From Phycisphaerae bacterium (GTDB lineage Bacteria; Planctomycetota; Phycisphaerae; UBA1845; UTPLA1), in assembly GCA_016935885.1 (NCBI GenBank), contig JAFGQA010000329.1, positions 1 through 60,801 on the forward strand: DNA of 60,801 nt, written 5' to 3'. This document shows, in pieces, positions 16,817 through 25,942 of this stretch (position 1 is the stretch's first letter; every line of letters starts with the position of its first letter). The position numbers and the translations under genes were made by a program. The notes under the pieces are model-generated. The model was not told the origin of the DNA. It did no database searches and saw nothing but the letters and a program-made list of their open reading frames with translations.

Positions 16817-17815
16817 CTACACTGAGATGCGCTCCACAATGTTTCGGGTCACCCGCCGCCGCCGGCGGTCGTAGAGGCGGGTGGTGCGGGGGTCGGCGTG
16901 GCCGGCGAGGTGCTGGACGTCGTCGGGGTTGACGCCCTGTTCGAGCAGGTCGGTTATCGTCGTCGCCCGGAACGTGTGACAGCTCAGGTTGGGCGGAAGT
17001 CCGGCACGCCTGAAGCACCGCTTCACCAGGCGGAGGATGTCCTTGCCGCTCATCGGCGTCGTGGTGAGGCGCCCGGTCTTGCCACGGGCGGTGCGGAAGA
17101 GGGGGGCGTCGCCGGGGGCCTCCTCGATGCCTGCGGCCCGGATGTACTCGAACACGTAGCCCTCCAGGTCGTGGCGGGCCGGGATGTGCCGAACCTTCCC
17201 GCCCTTCTCCTCGAAGCGGAAGAAGCGCTGCCGGCCGTCGGAATAGAAATCGCCGAGACGGAGCCTCGCGACGGCCCCGGCGCGCGCGGCCGTGTAGATG
17301 AGCACCCCCAGAATGGCCCGGTCTCGGAGACCCACGACGGTATCCGTTCGGACGGACTGAAGGACTCGCCGAGCCTGGTCGGGGCCGATGGCAGGTGTCT
17401 TGCCCTCGGTGACTTGGTGCTTTGGGCCTCTCACCGAGGCCGCCGGGCTGAGGATGACAGCGTGGCGGAGGACGAGTCGATCGAAGAACTGCCGGATGGC
17501 GGCCAAGTGCAACTTGCGGGTCGGCCTGGACGCCGGCTTCCCAGTCTTCGTTAGCAACCCCCGGACGTATTCGCCGACGACCGGCGGGCTGATCTCGTGG
17601 AGTTCGACGCCACGGTCACCGCACCACACCAGGAAGCGGTCAACGGCATGCCGATAGGCCCGGTGCGTGTTTTCGTTGTCAAGCTGGGCGCCGAAGAACT
17701 CCGCGTAGGCGAACAAGGCGGGCCTGCCGGCACGCTCGACGATCGCCGGCGGCCGACCGCCTCGGTCCGGTGCGGCTACCTCGCGCGTGCTAATCTGGAT
17801 GATTTCGTTGTCCAT
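16817..17815 (-). CDS. XerC/XerD-like tyrosine recombinase
   Basis: A 332-residue recombinase with all catalytic positions: arginine in AARAGAVARLR, lysine in EKGGK, HTFRAT box, LAGHAD histidine and TTRLYDRR tyrosine. The N-terminal SAM-like domain (AYAEFFGAQLDNENTHRAY) is as in Xer/integron-type enzymes. ATG start chosen (MDNEIIQ); a GTG fifteen bases upstream is an alternative and neither has a strong SD. A dif-like inverted site (17885-17918) lies 70 bases upstream of the start, which suggests this enzyme acts on it. Probably mobilises the defence block or resolves a replicon; direction unknown. Confidence 0.92.
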   Translation of the reverse strand: MDNEIIQISTREVAAPDRGGRPPAIVERAGRPALFAYAEFFGAQLDNENTHRAYRHAVDRFLVWCGDRGVELHEISPPVVGEYVRGLLTKTGKPASRPTRKLHLAAIRQFFDRLVLRHAVILSPAASVRGPKHQVTEGKTPAIGPDQARRVLQSVRTDTVVGLRDRAILGVLIYTAARAGAVARLRLGDFYSDGRQRFFRFEEKGGKVRHIPARHDLEGYVFEYIRAAGIEEAPGDAPLFRTARGKTGRLTTTPMSGKDILRLVKRCFRRAGLPPNLSCHTFRATTITDLLEQGVNPDDVQHLAGHADPRTTRLYDRRRRRVTRNIVERISV

Positions 17816-17884
17816 CCTGGCGGCTTCCACTGCCGGGAAATACGGCCGGCGAGAGCCGCCACTTGTGGCGCCCCGCCGGCCAGT

Positions 17885-17918
17885 TTCGTGGGTGATAACG
17901 TCCTTTATCTACCACGAA
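17885..17918. repeat. dif-like recombination site beside the XerC/D-like gene
   Basis: A 14-bp left arm TTCGTGGGTGATAA and a 14-bp right arm TTATCTACCACGAA flank a 6-bp centre CGTCCT. The arms are inverted repeats with 12 of 14 positions matching. The ATAA, six bases, TTAT spacing is that of bacterial dif and dif-like phage sites, where XerC binds the left arm and XerD the right. The position next to a tyrosine recombinase gene supports the call. It could also be an operator for that gene. Confidence 0.6.
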
Positions 17919-18086
17919 GTGAGGATCCGGCGCAACCCGAAACTGGTCTTGCTGGTTGCCAGGGAGGGCCGAGCCTCGGCGTCGATATCCCGTCGAATCG
18001 TCCTCGGATGTGAGCGGGTGGGGACCAGTCGGTATCGTGCACATCCAACCACCCCCGCGGAGGGCCACGGGGGCGGCGAACGCTTC

Positions 18087-18584
18087 CTACGCGGGAGCGG
18101 GCGTTCGGCCCGAAGCGTTGGAATGGGCCAAGTCCGCAGAACGCTGCCGACGAACGATGACAAGCAACCAGATAACCGACGCCGCGCCGGCCAACGTCGC
18201 AAGCATGCCGTTGCGGCGTTTCGTTCGTCCGTAGTACATGCGGTCGACGGCCCGATCCTGTGCGTCCAGCAGGGAAACGCTATGCGCCAGGGCGTCGCTG
18301 GGGTTCTGCCCGGTGCGCGCGGCGCTCCGGGCTGTCGCACCGGCTGACCTGGAGCCGTGGTCATCATGCCGCCTCGCCGCGCGCAACTCATTAGCACCGA
18401 TGGCCCAGAAGGTGCCGCCGATCAGTACCATCGTACCCGCCATCACGAACATCACGGTGATGGCGCGCCTTGAGTAGTGGCGCTTGGGGCGGAGATTCCC
18501 ACGTGGGTGAGCAGGTTGTCCGCCGTCCGGACATGTGGGGCGGGCTGCGTAGTCCGCGGTCTCGCTACGTCGTGTAGTTAACAT
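18087..18584 (-). CDS. Small two-pass membrane protein of unknown function
   Basis: About 165 residues, start fixed by GGAGG seven bases before ATG. Two membrane spans are visible: ITVMFVMAGTMVLIGGTFWAIG (about residues 44-65) and MLATLAGAASVIWLLVIV (near 129-146), with a charged loop rich in Arg, Asp and Ser between them and a short basic tail. No family recognised. It is divergent from the sigma-kinase module and shares the intergenic region with the sigma promoter, so it could be a target of that regulatory system. Confidence 0.65.
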   Translation of the reverse strand: MLTTRRSETADYAARPTCPDGGQPAHPRGNLRPKRHYSRRAITVMFVMAGTMVLIGGTFWAIGANELRAARRHDDHGSRSAGATARSAARTGQNPSDALAHSVSLLDAQDRAVDRMYYGRTKRRNGMLATLAGAASVIWLLVIVRRQRSADLAHSNASGRTPAPA

Positions 18585-18725
18585 CGTTTCACCTCCGAAT
18601 CGTCTGTGTTCGTGCCTTATGTCCGCGGCGGGGCACACGCTTCCGCCGCTATTGGCTCAAGTCCTTCGTCATGAACGCTGGGTGCGGCCTCACGCTCCTT
18701 CGGGCGCCTGTCCTCGGCACCGTTC

Positions 18726-18755
18726 TTGGCCGCTTCACTAGAAGTCGCGTAGAAT
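18726..18755 (+). promoter_or_regulatory. Conserved promoter of the first ECF sigma-kinase module
   Basis: TTGGCC (18726-18731) and TAGAAT (18750-18755) with 18 bases between, within TCGCGTAGAAT. The same two blocks at the same spacing occur before the second module (25623-25652), with about 36 bases to the sigma start in both. A shared leader, CCCCTCAGG then GGTTGGCGG or similar, follows. Conservation across the duplication is the main evidence. Confidence 0.6.
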
Positions 18756-18791
18756 GGCCGCCAGACCCCTCAGGGTCCCCGGGGTTGGCGG

Positions 18792-19379
18792 ATGGACCAG
18801 CGGGACAGGCGAAACCTGACAGAGCTACTTTCCGACGTAAATGCTGGCCGGAACGGGGCTTGCGACGACCTGGCGAGTGCGGTCTACGCCGACCTTCGGG
18901 CCATGGCCGAGCGGCGTCTCGTACGCGAGTTTGGCCACAACCTGCCCGGCATGACGATCCAGCCCACGGTCCTCGCCAGCGACACGTTCATGAAGCTCAT
19001 CCGGCAGCGGCAGGAATACGACAGCTCCGGCCACTTCTTCGCCATCGCGTCGCAGGAGATGCGCCGGGTCCTGCTGGACTACTGCCGCCGTCGCAAGGCG
19101 CAGAAACGCGGGGGTGGTGCGGTTTGCGTCACGCTCGACCCCGAGCGGCATGCCGCGGACGACCGCAACAATGTCGATTTCGAGGCCCTCGACGAGGCGA
19201 TGGAGAGGTTGGCCACGCTGGACGCCCGCAAGGCGGACGTGGTGAAGTACCGCGTGTTCTGGGGGCTGACCATCCCGGAGGTCTGCGAGACGCTGGGTAT
19301 CGGGCATGCGACGGCCGAGCGTGACTGGAAGTTCGCAAAGGCCTGGCTGACAAAGGAGCTTGCGGAGGGGGAATCGTGA
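18792..19379 (+). CDS. ECF-type RNA polymerase sigma factor (planctomycete class)
   Basis: A 195-residue sigma-70 family protein. Region 2 runs about 8-95 (LTELLSDVNAGRNGACDDL, LASDTFMKLIRQ, FFAIASQEMRRVLLDYCRRRKAQKRG) and region 4 about 125-190, with the HTH in LTIPEVCETLGIGHATAERDWKFAKAWL. This matches the group often encoded upstream of Ser/Thr kinases in planctomycetes. The stop overlaps the kinase start (GTGA), so the two are translationally coupled, and the kinase probably controls the sigma factor's activity in place of an anti-sigma factor. The second module at 25.7 kb has only a remnant of this gene. Confidence 0.92.
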   Translation: MDQRDRRNLTELLSDVNAGRNGACDDLASAVYADLRAMAERRLVREFGHNLPGMTIQPTVLASDTFMKLIRQRQEYDSSGHFFAIASQEMRRVLLDYCRRRKAQKRGGGAVCVTLDPERHAADDRNNVDFEALDEAMERLATLDARKADVVKYRVFWGLTIPEVCETLGIGHATAERDWKFAKAWLTKELAEGES

Positions 19380-22120
19380 CGCCCGAGCAATTCCAGCGGG
19401 TTGAGGAGTTGTACTTCAAAGCCTTGGACCTGGCGGCGGCCGAGCGGGAGGGCTTCCTGCAGTCAGCCTGCCCGGACGATGCCGAGGTACGCGACGAAGT
19501 CACGAAGATGCTCGCGCACGCCGGGGAGACGGCTGAGTTGAGCCGCGTGCAGGCGGATGTCGCGGGCGCTGAAGTCGGTGACCGGGGCGGCGGCGAGGAC
19601 CCGCTCGTCGGCGGGCAGATCGGTCAGTATCACATCATCCGCAAGGTCGGCGAAGGCGGCATGGGTATCGTCTACGAGGCCCAGCAGAGACAGCCTGTGC
19701 AGCGGCGCGTCGCGCTCAAGCTGATCAAGGTCGGCATGGACACGAACGAGGTGATTGCCCGGTTCGAGTCCGAACGGCAAGCGCTCGCCCTGATGAGCCA
19801 TCCGAATGTTGCCCGAGTCCTCGATGCTGGTGCAACCGAACAAGGCCGCCCGTACTTTGTGATGGAGTTCGTTGGCGGTGTGCCGATCACCAAACACTGC
19901 GACGACCACAAGCTCGACATCGAAGAACGGCTCGACCTGTTCGGGCACGTCTGCGATGCCGTCCAGCACGCCCACCAAAAGGGAATCATTCACCGGGACA
20001 TCAAACCGGGCAACATCCTTGTCGAGTACGCGGATGGGCAAGCTACGCCGAAGGTGATCGACTTCGGCATCGCCAAGGCCACGAATCGCGAGCTGACCGA
20101 GAGAACGCTGTTCACCGAGAAGGGGCATCCAATCGGCACGCCGGAGTACATGAGCCCAGAGCAGGCGGAGATGTCCGGCCAGGACATCGACACCCGGAGC
20201 GACATCTACTCCCTTGGCGTCCTGCTCTACGAACTCCTGACCGGTGCGCTGCCGTTCGACCCCAAGTCGCTACGCAGCGCTGCCCAAGCCGAAATGCAGC
20301 GGATTATCAGAGAAGTGGACCCGCCGAAGCCGAGCACGAGGCTATCCGGTCTGTCGGCGGCCGATGTGGATACCGGGACCACTCTGGCCGCCAGTCGCCG
20401 AACCGACATGCGCGCATTGACCCGTCGAATCCGTGGTGACCTCGACTGGATCGTGATGAGGTGCCTGGAGAAAGACCGCGCTCGCCGCTACGAAACGCCA
20501 CACGCTCTGGCGCTCGACCTGAAGCGCCACGTGAACAACGAGCCCGTGTCAGCTGGTCCGCCAAGTGCTTCGTACAAGTTGAGCAAGTTCGTGCGGCGGA
20601 ACCGCGGCTCGGTTACCGCCGGCGGGCTAGTTGCGCTCGCCCTCGTCGCCGGGATCGTGGGAATCAGCATAGGTTTCGTGAAAGCCGAACGCCAGGCGGC
20701 CATCGCCACAAGCGTTATCGACTTCCTTGAAGATGATCTGCTTTCAGGCGCTGTGCACCGGCGCCCTGCGGGCTCGGCTGCCGAGGACATCGACCTCCCC
20801 GAGCTGTTGGGTTTGTCTGTTGGGCAAATCGAGACGAGGTTTGCTGAGACGCCGCAGGTGGAGGCAAGAGTCTGGAAGATCTTCGGCCTGACGTACCTGA
20901 GCGTTAAACGGCCGGAAGATGCCGCCACCGCATTTCGCCGGGCACTTGTGATAATCGAACGCATGCTTGGTCCGGCGTCGTCGGAAGCGCTGGAACTCAG
21001 AACGAATCTGGCACTGGCTCTTGCCAGACTCGACAAGCTGGACGAAGCCGAGGCTCTGTGCAAGCGAAGCCTGGAACTGCAGATTGAGGCTCATGGCGAA
21101 TGGAATCTGCAGACCGCGCTGGCCTACAACGATCTTGGCGTGCACTATGCGGAGCACGGCGATCCTGCCCAGGGGGAGCCTCTGCTCCGAAAAGCCTGGA
21201 CAATACGCAAGAAGGCACTTGGCGAGCGGCATCCGGAGACAATCGAGGCAGGGCGCAACCTGGCGCAGGCCCTGCTGGGTCTGCAACAGTTTGACGAAGC
21301 CGTTCCTCTGCTGCGCGACAGCCTGCCACAACTCCAGGCGAACTACGGTGAAGATGGCTATCTAACCCTGATCACGACGATGAACCTCGGATACGCCCTC
21401 GTCCATCTGAACAGACGCGAGGAAGCGCTCCCTTATTACGAGAAGCTGGTCGAATTCGGCCGCAAATTCGACAATGGGATGGATTTTGTCCAAGTTGGAT
21501 TGCATGGGCTGTCGCACGTCTCGGTCCAGTTGGACCGACTTGAGGAGAGTGCCTCGCACTTCCCCAAGTACGTTGCTCGTGTTCGAGAGAACAAGGGCGA
21601 GGAGAGCACAGACTATCGATTCGAGTTGGGGAACTACGCGGCTGTCCTGAATCTGCTGGGTAGGTGGGAAGAGGCGGAAACGCTGCTGCGCGAATTGGGA
21701 AAGTTGGAGCGGAGGGTACAGCCTGAAGGGAACCCAGGACTTGGGAAGGCGCTCTTTGAGTTGGGGTACAATCTCACGAACCAAGGCAAACCAGCGGAGG
21801 CCGAGCCTCTGCTCATCGAGAGCCTGGACATCTACGGCAATGCACCCGGTGAGGAGAGCCGGGCGGCGATCACGGAGAGTGTTCTTGGCGGTTGCCTGGC
21901 GGCACTTGAGCGATTCGAGGAGGCCGAGCCACTATTGCTGGGCGGTTATGCGAAGTTGGAGACTATGTACGGACCGAGCCATCAATCCACGCTGAAAGCC
22001 CTGCGCCGCATCATTGATGCGTACGAAGCCTGGGACAAACCTGAGCAGGCGGCCGAGTGGCGGGCGAAGCTGCCACCGCCCAAAGAACAGCCTGAGGAAT
22101 CGGATCCCGATGATGGTTGA
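19376..22120 (+). CDS. Membrane Ser/Thr protein kinase with C-terminal TPR domain
   Basis: A 914-residue protein. Residues 1-55 form a small helical module also seen in the paralogue. The kinase domain covers about 83-390: glycine loop GEGGMG (92-97), lysine K115, HRDIKPGN (206-213), DFG (229-231) and GTPEYMSPEQ. A membrane span follows (VALALVAGIVGISIGF, about 422-437). The rest is extracytoplasmic and made of TPR-like repeats of about 42 residues, more diverged than in the paralogue. GTG start overlaps the sigma stop by four bases. It presumably senses an envelope or protein-binding signal through the TPRs and phosphorylates the sigma factor or its targets. Substrate not known. Confidence 0.92.
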   Translation: MTPEQFQRVEELYFKALDLAAAEREGFLQSACPDDAEVRDEVTKMLAHAGETAELSRVQADVAGAEVGDRGGGEDPLVGGQIGQYHIIRKVGEGGMGIVYEAQQRQPVQRRVALKLIKVGMDTNEVIARFESERQALALMSHPNVARVLDAGATEQGRPYFVMEFVGGVPITKHCDDHKLDIEERLDLFGHVCDAVQHAHQKGIIHRDIKPGNILVEYADGQATPKVIDFGIAKATNRELTERTLFTEKGHPIGTPEYMSPEQAEMSGQDIDTRSDIYSLGVLLYELLTGALPFDPKSLRSAAQAEMQRIIREVDPPKPSTRLSGLSAADVDTGTTLAASRRTDMRALTRRIRGDLDWIVMRCLEKDRARRYETPHALALDLKRHVNNEPVSAGPPSASYKLSKFVRRNRGSVTAGGLVALALVAGIVGISIGFVKAERQAAIATSVIDFLEDDLLSGAVHRRPAGSAAEDIDLPELLGLSVGQIETRFAETPQVEARVWKIFGLTYLSVKRPEDAATAFRRALVIIERMLGPASSEALELRTNLALALARLDKLDEAEALCKRSLELQIEAHGEWNLQTALAYNDLGVHYAEHGDPAQGEPLLRKAWTIRKKALGERHPETIEAGRNLAQALLGLQQFDEAVPLLRDSLPQLQANYGEDGYLTLITTMNLGYALVHLNRREEALPYYEKLVEFGRKFDNGMDFVQVGLHGLSHVSVQLDRLEESASHFPKYVARVRENKGEESTDYRFELGNYAAVLNLLGRWEEAETLLRELGKLERRVQPEGNPGLGKALFELGYNLTNQGKPAEAEPLLIESLDIYGNAPGEESRAAITESVLGGCLAALERFEEAEPLLLGGYAKLETMYGPSHQSTLKALRRIIDAYEAWDKPEQAAEWRAKLPPPKEQPEESDPDDG

Positions 22121-22180
22121 CAGACGCCGATGGACGTCTTGCTCCAGTGGTTACTGCGGTCAATCAGGGCTACGAAACAC

Positions 22181-22218
22181 CGCCGCCGCGAGAGAGCCTT
22201 CTTCTCGCGGCGGCGTTT
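22181..22218 (+). terminator. Rho-independent-type terminator after the first kinase
   Basis: CGCCGCCGCGAGA (22181-22193) pairs perfectly with TCTCGCGGCGGCG (22203-22215), a 13-bp stem with a nine-base loop followed by TTT. It lies 60 bases past the kinase stop and about 90 bases before the convergent gene's stop; A residues precede it, so it may serve both directions. Confidence 0.75.
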
Positions 22219-22303
22219 GGAGAGGCCACTCTGGTCAGAACACGTCGAAGCAGCCCAGAGTTCTGGTATTCGTAAACAGCTCAAGCTCATCACTGGCGGA
22301 CGA

Positions 22304-25300
22304 CTACTTGTGGATCCGTTCGACCTCGATGGGTGCGCCGCTCAGTTTCACCGCGTCGAGCACTCCGGTCACTCGTCGTGCAGGCTTCTCGTATGCGCCC
22401 ATGTCAACGATGGGCGCTGCACCCTGTCCAGTGTCGGGCATCCACGGACAATCGACAAAGCGCGGGTTTCCGCGCAAGTCGAATGGAATCGGCTCCTCCC
22501 GATCGCCGTCTTCATCGAGGTCCAGTTCGTCGGCTGGCACCAGGTCGTTGCTGGCGGCGTCAATGCACGGAGAATCTGCGAGAAGCCGATAGTCGCCTTC
22601 GTCGGGGTTCACGAAATGGGGATCCACGCTGATGTTGCCAGCTCCCTCCCCCGTCCAACCGTTTTGCACGTTCGAGTACTCCACGACAACATTGTTGCCG
22701 TCGATTCCCTCGCCACCGCCAATCACAGACTCATTAGCCCAGACAATACTGTTGGCGACATGCGCTGTGACGTCTCCCCAGAATTCCAGGGCGGCTTGTC
22801 CGAAGAAGTCCTCGTTGCGGGCGACCGTGCAGTCGGATACATATACTTCACCAGCGTCGTACGCGCCAATCGCGCTCGCGGTCTCTGCCCAGTTGTTGGA
22901 CAGCAAGCAGTTGGCCACCCGCAGCACGCCTGCGCTGGTGAGAATCGCGCCGCCCGACGCCCAGACTTGGTTGTCGACAAAACGACACTGGGCGAATGCT
23001 GCCGTCCCGTTGACATTCACGTAGGCGGTGCCACCTTCGTACGCGCTACCGTTATTCTCAGTGAACGTGCAATCGACAAGAACCGGGTCACCTGTGCCTA
23101 CGAAAGCTGCGGCAATACCACCCTTGCCGATTTCCAGCGTGTTTCCAGCGAAATCACAACCGACGAGCAGGGGGCTGCTGTCGCCGCTGTACAGTGCGCC
23201 TCCGAGCCCACGGTCAAACGACGCACCGTTGGAAACACGATTGCCCTGGAACTTGCAGTCAACGATGGCGGGGTTGCTGTCGTGGACGCGCATGCCAGCA
23301 CCTGATAGGGAGAACAGTCCGTCTGCATTCCCTCCTTCAATGACGAATCCATCGAGCACAGTCATATCGTCGCAGACACTGCACGTTACAACGTTGAAGC
23401 TGTTCTCGTCAGTACCCAGAGTGTCGTCATCCTGGTTAAGATCACCGGTGAGGATGGCTTGATAAAGTTCGGGATTGCGGTGCTCCCATTCCGAACCGCC
23501 CGAAGGAAAACCGCCATACATGCCGACCCCACTGGCAAGCTCGAAGGTCGCGTGGCGATCGCCGGCTGCGGGCGCCGGGGCATAGATGCCCGTCGCCACC
23601 AGAATCTGCGAGGTGCCGGGACGGGCGTGGATGGCGCGAAGTGCGTCGCGCAGCTCCGTGAATGCGTCGCCCCAACTCGTGCCACTGTTGTGGCCGTCCG
23701 CCAGCATGTCCACGAAAACGACATCGGGCACTGGTTCGTCGTCCTCTTCGAAGGCCGCTACGGTTGTCGGGTAGGCGCCCGGCGCGCTGACAGCGAACGT
23801 TGCCCAACCATCGATCCAGTCTGCATCCTCCGAAGCATTCAGGATCACGGGCTGAAAGATGCCATAGTTGGTCGAATCGAAGTACAGCGCCTCTCCCATG
23901 TACACTGCGAGGTCGCCGTCGCCGCCAATGTGGGATACAGTAGCCTCCACAGGTCCCATGGGGTCTTCTGACATTCTGACCAGGAACGCGCCGACTCCAC
24001 GCTCACCGGCGTCGCGGCCGGGTATCAAGCCCTCGCCCACCGCGACGGGGTCGCCGACGATCTCGAACGTGAGCTTGGCGCCTTCGTAGGCCCCCATGTC
24101 GACGATGTCGTCGTGCACCCGCGGTTGACCGTCCAGATCCCAGGGAAGCGGTTCATCGGTATCACCATCTCCGTCGATGTCGGCGATGTCGGCGGGCAGG
24201 GCACCATTCAGGCCCGCGTCCAAACAGGGAGAAGGTGCCCGCGGCCGCAGGTCGTCATCTTCCGTACCCTGAATGCCGTCGGCTCCATCGCGATCTACAA
24301 ACAGAGGTTCCAGGTCCGTGTTGCCTTCACCGGGCCAGCCGCCCTCGATGCAGCTATGTGAAACCACCGGTGCGTCACCCGAGTAGTGTATCTCCGCTCC
24401 CGCACCATCGCCTGAGTTGCCCCAGAAGAGGCAATTGACCAGATGGGGCACACTCGAATCGGCTATCAACCCCCAACCGGGATCTCCGTTATCCGTGATA
24501 GAACAGTTGACAAGCAGTACATCCGAATCTGGCGTGTTCCGCGTGGTAATGCCGACGCCTGAGCCTGCTTGTGGGTGCATGTTACCCCTGAAGATGCAGT
24601 TGGCCGCAAGCAGCGCTCCCCCATCGTTCTCCAATCCACCGGGCTGGTTGCCGATGAACGAGCAGTTCACGAGCGTGGCCGATGTCGGGTCTCCACCAGC
24701 GCTGTGCGACAGCTTGACGCCCGCACCATACCAGCGGGATTGGTTGCCAACAAAGCGACAACCGCGAAAGACCGCGTTGCTGCGGCTGCAGTAGGCACCG
24801 CCGCCACTGTGATAGTAGCTGGACTCGCACGTATTCTGGTTGAACGTACAGTCGATGAACTCTGGTGAGCTGTCATAGCATGCTGCTCCGCCGGCAGAGT
24901 TCGGAGACGTGTTGTTGCGGATCGTGCATTGGCGCACCAGCGGTGAGCCCCAGTCACAACCGAATCCGCCAGCGCCGCCGCCGTCCTCGGCCGTGTTCCC
25001 CTCAATTACGCATCTAGCGACGGTCGGAGAACCGGTGCAGTGCACCCCGCCGGCCCAGCCGTAATGGAGCCCCACCCCGTTCGTTATGGTGAAGCCGTCG
25101 AGTAGCTGATCTCGTTCCGCCACGTAGCCGTAGCCGAACAAGACAACGGTGCCGGACGCATTCCCATCGATGACCGTCGCTGCGACGATCTCTGGGTCCT
25201 CAGGATTGAGGCTGCGCAGCGTAACGGCCTTGGCTGGGAAGTAGAGGTTCCCGACGTAGGCGCCATCCGGCGACCCGGTGGACGGCAGTACGATAATGGT

Positions 25301-25555
25301 GTCACCGTCCTCGGCGGCGTCCAAGGCCTCTTCGATCGTCTCGTAATCCCACGTGCCGTGCCAGTCGACGATGATCGTGCCACCACGAATCGTGTCGATG
25401 ACCCGTAGGACCTCCTCCTGAGGCATGAGGTCCAGCCTGTGGCGCGATGGCTGGGCCAGCGCCCCAGTCGCGGCCACCATCACGATGGCCAACGCCGCTG
25501 TCGCGATCATCGCCCGCCCGGTGATTTCTGCCTGTCTCGTGTTGTTGACGCTCAT
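22304..25555 (-). CDS. Secreted right-handed beta-helix repeat protein
   Basis: A 1083-residue exported protein. The signal peptide is at about 14-35 (MIATAALAIVMVAATGALA). The body is built of parallel beta-helix coils, seen as repeated GNxA/GGxxxxSxPxLxxCxFxxN patterns such as GAYCSRSNAVFRGCRF and NCLLSNNWAETASAIGAYD. Two modules can be told apart: residues about 60-490 and 610-1060, each ending in PFDLRGNPR or PWDLDGQPR followed by VDMGAYE, the choice-of-anchor-type landmark. Between them is a Calx-beta-like segment (VGDPVAVGEGLIPGRDAGE). AAAGGAG six bases upstream supports the start. No enzyme active site was recognised. Probably a surface or extracellular adhesin-like or glycan-binding protein. 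It lies between the two sigma-kinase modules and may be regulated by them. Confidence 0.88.
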   Translation of the reverse strand: MSVNNTRQAEITGRAMIATAALAIVMVAATGALAQPSRHRLDLMPQEEVLRVIDTIRGGTIIVDWHGTWDYETIEEALDAAEDGDTIIVLPSTGSPDGAYVGNLYFPAKAVTLRSLNPEDPEIVAATVIDGNASGTVVLFGYGYVAERDQLLDGFTITNGVGLHYGWAGGVHCTGSPTVARCVIEGNTAEDGGGAGGFGCDWGSPLVRQCTIRNNTSPNSAGGAACYDSSPEFIDCTFNQNTCESSYYHSGGGAYCSRSNAVFRGCRFVGNQSRWYGAGVKLSHSAGGDPTSATLVNCSFIGNQPGGLENDGGALLAANCIFRGNMHPQAGSGVGITTRNTPDSDVLLVNCSITDNGDPGWGLIADSSVPHLVNCLFWGNSGDGAGAEIHYSGDAPVVSHSCIEGGWPGEGNTDLEPLFVDRDGADGIQGTEDDDLRPRAPSPCLDAGLNGALPADIADIDGDGDTDEPLPWDLDGQPRVHDDIVDMGAYEGAKLTFEIVGDPVAVGEGLIPGRDAGERGVGAFLVRMSEDPMGPVEATVSHIGGDGDLAVYMGEALYFDSTNYGIFQPVILNASEDADWIDGWATFAVSAPGAYPTTVAAFEEDDEPVPDVVFVDMLADGHNSGTSWGDAFTELRDALRAIHARPGTSQILVATGIYAPAPAAGDRHATFELASGVGMYGGFPSGGSEWEHRNPELYQAILTGDLNQDDDTLGTDENSFNVVTCSVCDDMTVLDGFVIEGGNADGLFSLSGAGMRVHDSNPAIVDCKFQGNRVSNGASFDRGLGGALYSGDSSPLLVGCDFAGNTLEIGKGGIAAAFVGTGDPVLVDCTFTENNGSAYEGGTAYVNVNGTAAFAQCRFVDNQVWASGGAILTSAGVLRVANCLLSNNWAETASAIGAYDAGEVYVSDCTVARNEDFFGQAALEFWGDVTAHVANSIVWANESVIGGGEGIDGNNVVVEYSNVQNGWTGEGAGNISVDPHFVNPDEGDYRLLADSPCIDAASNDLVPADELDLDEDGDREEPIPFDLRGNPRFVDCPWMPDTGQGAAPIVDMGAYEKPARRVTGVLDAVKLSGAPIEVERIHK

Positions 25556-25622
25556 GGCTCGCTCCTTTGCTTGATATTGCAGTCCGCCGCGTTAGGCCGA
25601 TTAGCGTCGTCCCGCACGTCGC

Positions 25623-25652
25623 TTGGCCTCTCCATCACCAATCGCGTAGAAT
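25623..25652 (+). promoter_or_regulatory. Conserved promoter of the second sigma-kinase module
   Basis: TTGGCC (25623-25628) and TAGAAT (25647-25652), identical blocks with identical spacing to the first module's promoter at 18726-18755. Retention although the sigma gene behind it is degraded suggests it still drives the kinase. Confidence 0.6.
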
Positions 25653-25690
25653 CGCGGCTGGTCCCCTCAGGCTGTCCCGGGAGTTGGCGG

Positions 25691-25942
25691 ATGGACGAGC
25701 AGAGCACGCACACGCTTACAGAGCTGCTTTCCGGCGTAAGTGCTGGCCGGAACGGGGTTTGCGACGGTCAGGCGAGTACGGTTCGCGCCGTCTTGCGGGC
25801 GATGGCTCAGCGGCGCGTGGTGCTGCAATCAACCATCCCGGAGGTCTGCGTGGCGTCGCGTGTCGGCCGCGCAGCGGTCAAACGCAATTGGAAGGTCGCG
25901 AAGGCCGGGCTGACAGAGGAGCTTGCGGAGGAACAGTCGTGA
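25691..25942 (+). pseudogene. Remnant ECF sigma factor (internal deletion)
   Basis: An 83-residue in-frame remnant of the 18.8 kb sigma factor. The first 40 residues match (LTELLSGVSAGRNGVCD, LRAMAQRRVV), then the sequence jumps to the second helix region of region 4 (STIPEVCVASRVGRAAVKRNW) and the same ending AGLTEELAEEQS. About 110 residues are missing, including most of regions 2 and 4, so promoter recognition should be lost. Leader, start context and GTGA overlap with the kinase are retained. The short frame may survive only to couple translation of the kinase, or might make a decoy peptide. Confidence 0.8.

Noticed and set aside
22130..23305. Rightward 391-residue frame opposite the beta-helix gene
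   Set aside because: Antisense to a signal-peptide-bearing protein with regular repeats.
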